Assembly (NCBI GenBank): GCA_963818205.1 | Contig: CAWFRG010000003.1 | Location: 57,894-121,893 of the forward strand | Length of the DNA stretch: 64,000 bases | Direction of reading: 5' to 3' | From: CAVVYV01 sp963818205 | GTDB taxonomy: Bacteria > Actinomycetota > Thermoleophilia > Solirubrobacterales > 70-9 | Shown: positions 61,406 to 64,000 of the stretch, in pieces | Layout of the letters: every line of letters starts with the position of its first letter | Numbering within the stretch: the stretch's first letter is position 1 | Notes under the pieces: generated by a model | What the model was told of the DNA's origin: nothing | Databases searched by the model: none | The model's input: only the letters and a program-made list of their open reading frames with translations | Translations under genes and position numbers: made by a program

Positions 61406-62977
61406 TTACAGCGGGATGTTCCCGTGCTTGCGCTTCGGCTGCTCGACCCGCTTGGTCTGCAGCGTGCGCAGGGCCCTGATCAGCTTCGGGCGGGTCTGGT
61501 GGGGCTCGATCACGTCGTCGATGTAGCCGCGCTCGGCCGCCGAGTAGGGGTTGGCGAAGTGGGCCTTGTAGTCGTCGATCAGCTTCGCGCGGCGCTCGTC
61601 GGGCGTCGGCGAGGACTCGATGTCCTTCCGGTAGATGATGTTGACCGCGCCCTCGGGGCCCATCACCGCGACCTCCGCGGTCGGCCAGGCGAAGTTGAAG
61701 TCGGCGAGCATGTGCTTGGAGTTCATGACGTCGTAGGCGCCGCCGTAGGCCTTGCGGGTGACGACGGTCAGCTTCGGCACGGTCGCCTCGGTGAAGGCGT
61801 AGAGCAGCTTGGCGCCGTGGCGGATGATCCCGCCCCACTCCTGGGAGGTGCCGGGCAGGAAGCCGGGGACGTCGGTGAAGGTGAGCAGCGGGATGTTGAA
61901 GGCGTCGCAGGTGCGGACGAAGCGGGCGGCCTTCTCCGAGGACTCGATGTCGAGCACGCCGGCGAGGTGCTTGGGCTGGTTGCCGACCACGCCGATCGGG
62001 TAGCCGTCGAGGCGGGAGAAGCCGCCGACGATGTTCTGGGCGAAGTGCTCGTGGACCTCGAAGAACTCGCCGTCGTCGACGATCCGCGCGATCACGTCGC
62101 GCATGTCGTAGGGCTTCGAGGGATCGTCGGGGACGATCGTGTCGAGCTCGGGGTCCTCGCGGTCGGGGTCGTCGTAGGGCTCGACCCGCGGCGGCAGCTC
62201 GAGGTTGTTGAGGGGCAGGAAGCTCATCAGGTAGCGGACGTCCTCGAGGCAGCTCTCCTCGTCCTCGGCGGCGAAGTGGGCGACGCCGGACTTGGTGTTG
62301 TGGCTCATCGCCCCGCCGAGCTCCTCGAACTCGACCTCCTCGCCGGTCACCGTCTTGATCACCTCGGGGCCGGTGATGAACATGTGCGAGGTCTCCTTGA
62401 CCATGAAGATGAAGTCGGTCATCGCCGGCGAGTAGACGGCGCCGCCCGCGCAGGGGCCCATGATCAGGCTGATCTGCGGGATCACGCCCGAGCACTGGAC
62501 GTTGCGGACGAAGACGTCGCCGTAGGCGCCGAGCGAGACCACGCCCTCCTGGATCCGCGCCCCGCCGGAGTCGTTGATCCCGATCACCGGCGCCCCGACC
62601 TTGGCGGCGAGGTCCATCACCTTGCACCATCTTCTCCGCCATCACCTCGCCGAGGCGAGCCGCCGAAGACGGTGAAGTCCTGGCTGAAGACGAAGACGGT
62701 GCGGCCGTCGATCGTGCCGTAGCCGGTGACCACCGCGTCGCCGTAGGGGCGGCGCTTGTCCATCTCGAACTCGTGGGTGCGGTGGCGGACGAAGGTGTCG
62801 AGCTCCTCGAAGGAGCCCGGGTCGAGCAGCTTCTCGATCCGCTCGCGGGCGGTGAGCTTGCCCTTGGCGTGCTGCTTCTCGACCGCCTCCTCGGAGGCCG
62901 AGTGGACCGCCGGCCTCGCGCAGCTCGCGCAGGTAGGCGAGCTTCTCCTCGTGGGTCTCGGGGAACTTCTCCCTCAT
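61406..62977 (-). CDS. pccB: propionyl-/acyl-CoA carboxylase beta subunit (carboxyltransferase, frameshifted)
   Basis: About 523 residues in several frames: MREKFPETHEEKLAYLRELR, then after a shift near 62915 HSASEEAVEKQHAKGKLTAR, ERIEKLLDPGSFEELDTFVR, YGDAVVTGYGTIDGRTVFVF and SQDFTVFGGSLGEVMAEKM. Further shifts near 62655 and 62625 lead to VMDLAAKVGAPVIGINDSGG, ARIQEGVVSLGAYGDVFVRN, IPQISLIMGPCAGGAVYSPA and MTDFIFMVKETSHMFITGPE, ending KHGNIPL. The two oxyanion-hole Gly pairs (GARIQEG, GPCAGGA; later GGIIRHGAKLL) mark the crotonase-like carboxyltransferase. It moves CO2 from biotin to the acyl-CoA. Partners: alpha at 51.0 kb and epsilon downstream. Confidence 0.93.
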
Positions 62978-63011
62978 CAGAGGGCGATTCTATGGCGCGC
63001 GCAGGTTCCCT

Positions 63012-63143
63012 CTAAGCGCGCCCGGCTTTAGGCCGAGCGGCGGCGGCGTGATCGCTTCCGCGACGGGCGTCCCGTGGGGCGCCCTTCGCGGCCGCGCTGG
63101 GCTTGGCGAGCTGGGCGAATCCGATTGCGAGTCCACCGAACAT
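63012..63143 (-). CDS. possible small protein, 43 residues
   Basis: An ATG with a weak AGAGGA site 7 nt upstream opens MFGGLAIGFAQLAKPSAAAK followed by GAPRDARRGSDHAAAARPKA. The start is hydrophobic and the rest basic. It sits between the CGNR promoter and pccB. No family is recognised and coding is uncertain. Confidence 0.3.
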   Translation of the reverse strand: MFGGLAIGFAQLAKPSAAAKGAPRDARRGSDHAAAARPKAGRA

Positions 63144-63187
63144 CTTGCCGTCCTCTTCATGTGTGGGTGACGGACAAAGACAACTTA

Positions 63188-63225
63188 CTGGTCACGATAC
63201 TATCAAAACTGTGACGCTGGTCACG
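63188..63225. promoter_or_regulatory. direct repeats CTGGTCACG with internal GTCAC/GTGAC dyad upstream of the CGNR gene
   Basis: CTGGTCACG occurs at 63188 and 63217, 29 bp apart, just before the TAAGGT -10 box (63227). GTCAC (63191) and GTGAC (63211) also form an inverted pair. This may be the regulator's own operator. Confidence 0.4.
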
Positions 63226-63226
63226 C

Positions 63227-63232
63227 TAAGGT
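63227..63232 (+). promoter_or_regulatory. -10 box TAAGGT of the CGNR gene
   Basis: TAAGGT is followed by 7 nt and the ATG at 63240, another leaderless arrangement. Confidence 0.45.
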
Positions 63233-63239
63233 TTGAAGG

Positions 63240-63821
63240 ATGAACGAGCGCGCATTGCTGAGACAGGTCGAGGGGAAGCCGGCGCCGATGCCGCTGCTGG
63301 GCGTGCAGGCGTTCGCCAACACCCTCGACGTCGAGGAGGACGCCGACCGGCTCGAGTCGCTGGCCTCCTGGCACGAGTGGCTCGAGGAGAGCGACCTGAT
63401 CGCGCCCGGCGTTCGCCTGCGATCCGAGCACCTGCGCGAGGCGCGCGCGATGCGGGAGCTGATCCGCGAGCTGCTCGCCGCGAACGGCCGCGAGCCCGAT
63501 GGCGGCCGGGGCACCGGCCGGATCGCCGAGCTGCTCGGGATCCGGCGGGTGGTGCTCGCGAGCGGACCGGGGGGCGAGCTCGAGGTGGACCTCTCGCCCG
63601 CTCGTAACCCCGGCTGGCTCTCCTCTCAACTCGTCGGGATCGTCCACGACGCCCAGCTCGCCGGCACCTGGCCCCGACTGAAGCTGTGCGAGAACGACGA
63701 GTGCGGCTGGGCGTTCTACGACTCCTCCCGCAACCAGAGCGGAACCTGGTGCCGGATGGGCGAGTGCGGCAACCGGCTCAAGAACCGCGCCTATCGCGCG
63801 CGGCAGCGGCGCGGGCGCTAG
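63240..63821 (+). CDS. CGNR zinc-finger (ABATE-domain) transcriptional regulator
   Basis: A 193-residue protein. The N-terminal ABATE domain includes LLGVQAFANTLDVEEDADRL, RLRSEHLREARAMRELIREL and GWLSSQLVGIVHDAQLAGTW. The C-terminal zinc finger reads RLKLCENDECGWAFYDSSRN then QSGTWCRMGECGNRLKNRAY: C-x4-C...C-x4-CGNR, the family signature. It is predicted to bind DNA. Direct repeats upstream could be its operator. It converges with and overlaps the methylmalonyl-CoA mutase gene by 4 nt. Confidence 0.93.
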   Translation: MNERALLRQVEGKPAPMPLLGVQAFANTLDVEEDADRLESLASWHEWLEESDLIAPGVRLRSEHLREARAMRELIRELLAANGREPDGGRGTGRIAELLGIRRVVLASGPGGELEVDLSPARNPGWLSSQLVGIVHDAQLAGTWPRLKLCENDECGWAFYDSSRNQSGTWCRMGECGNRLKNRAYRARQRRGR

Positions 63822-64000
63822 AAGAACGCCCCGCCCTGGTACTCGCCGAACACCTCGCGCATCGCGCCGCACACCTCGCCGAGCGAGGCTCTGGCGCGGA
63901 GCGCCTCCTTGATCGGCGGCAGCAGGTTGCCGTCGCCCTCGGCGACCTTCCGCAGGTCGCTGAGCCTCTGGTCGACGGCCGCCTGGTCACGGTCGGCCTT
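63818..64000 (-). CDS. methylmalonyl-CoA mutase large-subunit family, C-terminal end (partial)
   Basis: The frame is open from the window end to a TAG at 63820-63818 and gives the last 60 residues: KADRDQAAVDQRLSDLRKVA, EGDGNLLPPIKEALRARASL and GEVCGAMREVFGEYQGGAFF. The pattern DGNLLPPIxEAxRARASLGE followed by the REVFGEYxxxxxF end is that of the acyl-CoA mutase catalytic chain (MeaA/MutB N-terminal type without the B12 domain). It isomerises methylmalonyl-CoA and succinyl-CoA, or isobutyryl-CoA in related enzymes. It lies 0.84 kb from pccB, in line with propionyl-CoA catabolism. Confidence 0.85.
   Translation of the reverse strand, partial: KADRDQAAVDQRLSDLRKVAEGDGNLLPPIKEALRARASLGEVCGAMREVFGEYQGGAFF

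Overview
The window is high-GC chromosomal DNA from an actinobacterium, most probably a soil Thermoleophilia/Solirubrobacterales lineage. This is inferred from a single-chain PafBC regulator, a PAC2 protein, DUF2342-type metalloproteases, FdxA, a long-form RmlA, a secreted beta-helix protein and a secreted 'FTGAGTSA'-type protein, plus many TANNNT boxes 6-8 nt before start codons. I see no rRNA, transposase, phage gene or CRISPR array; it reads as core chromosome.

Layout. 1-9.5 kb: the start of an OB/HD exoribonuclease, PAC2, a UvrD-like helicase fused to a RecB/AddB-type nuclease, an inositol-phosphatase family protein, a metalloprotease, an esterase, a protein with 24-nt repeats behind a LexA-like box, and Mrp. 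9.5-15.4 kb: FdxA, an epimerase, groES-groEL under a CIRCE element, SRPBCC and ASCH proteins, pcm and a Crp/Fnr regulator. 15.4-26.4 kb: lhr, a decayed cupin, an MMPL exporter and the translationally coupled rmlA-rmlD-rmlB-rmlC operon. 26.4-35.3 kb: a secreted RTX-like protein, a PPOX protein, penicillin acylase, an MBL hydrolase, pafBC, a second OB/HD exoribonuclease and ltrA. 35.4-43.4 kb: endonuclease IV, a secreted beta-helix protein, a small lipoprotein, tRNA-Phe, a LOG-like protein, a DUF1998-type helicase, folP and a HAD phosphatase. 43.4-47.6 kb: clpP divergent from an AHSA1/ArsR pair, a DtxR regulator, a methyltransferase and an aminotransferase. 47.7-54.1 kb: sucCD, a HAD hydrolase, an acyl-CoA carboxylase alpha chain, Rrf2 and a PHP protein. 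54.1-58.5 kb: the sulfate assimilation operon sir-cysH-sat-cysC. 58.7-64 kb: a secreted protein, an unusual tRNA-like gene, an ornithine cyclodeaminase family protein, dodecin, carboxylase epsilon and beta subunits, a CGNR zinc-finger protein and the end of methylmalonyl-CoA mutase.

Metabolic logic: carboxylase alpha (51.0 kb), beta and epsilon (61-63 kb), methylmalonyl-CoA mutase (63.8 kb) and SucCD (48-50 kb) make up most of a propionyl-CoA to succinate route. The rml genes make dTDP-L-rhamnose. The cys operon takes sulfate to sulfide.

Quality caveat: many genes are split by frameshifts. Almost every one I could resolve is a net insertion of one base (one is a 7-nt tandem duplication). They are densest from 35.4 to 43.4 kb, where seven consecutive protein genes are affected. 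I read these mostly as consensus errors and describe such genes across the breaks. Three loci carry copies of one palindromic intergenic repeat, and the tRNA-like gene near 59.7 kb has an 8-bp acceptor stem and a long variable arm; these are the most novel observations.
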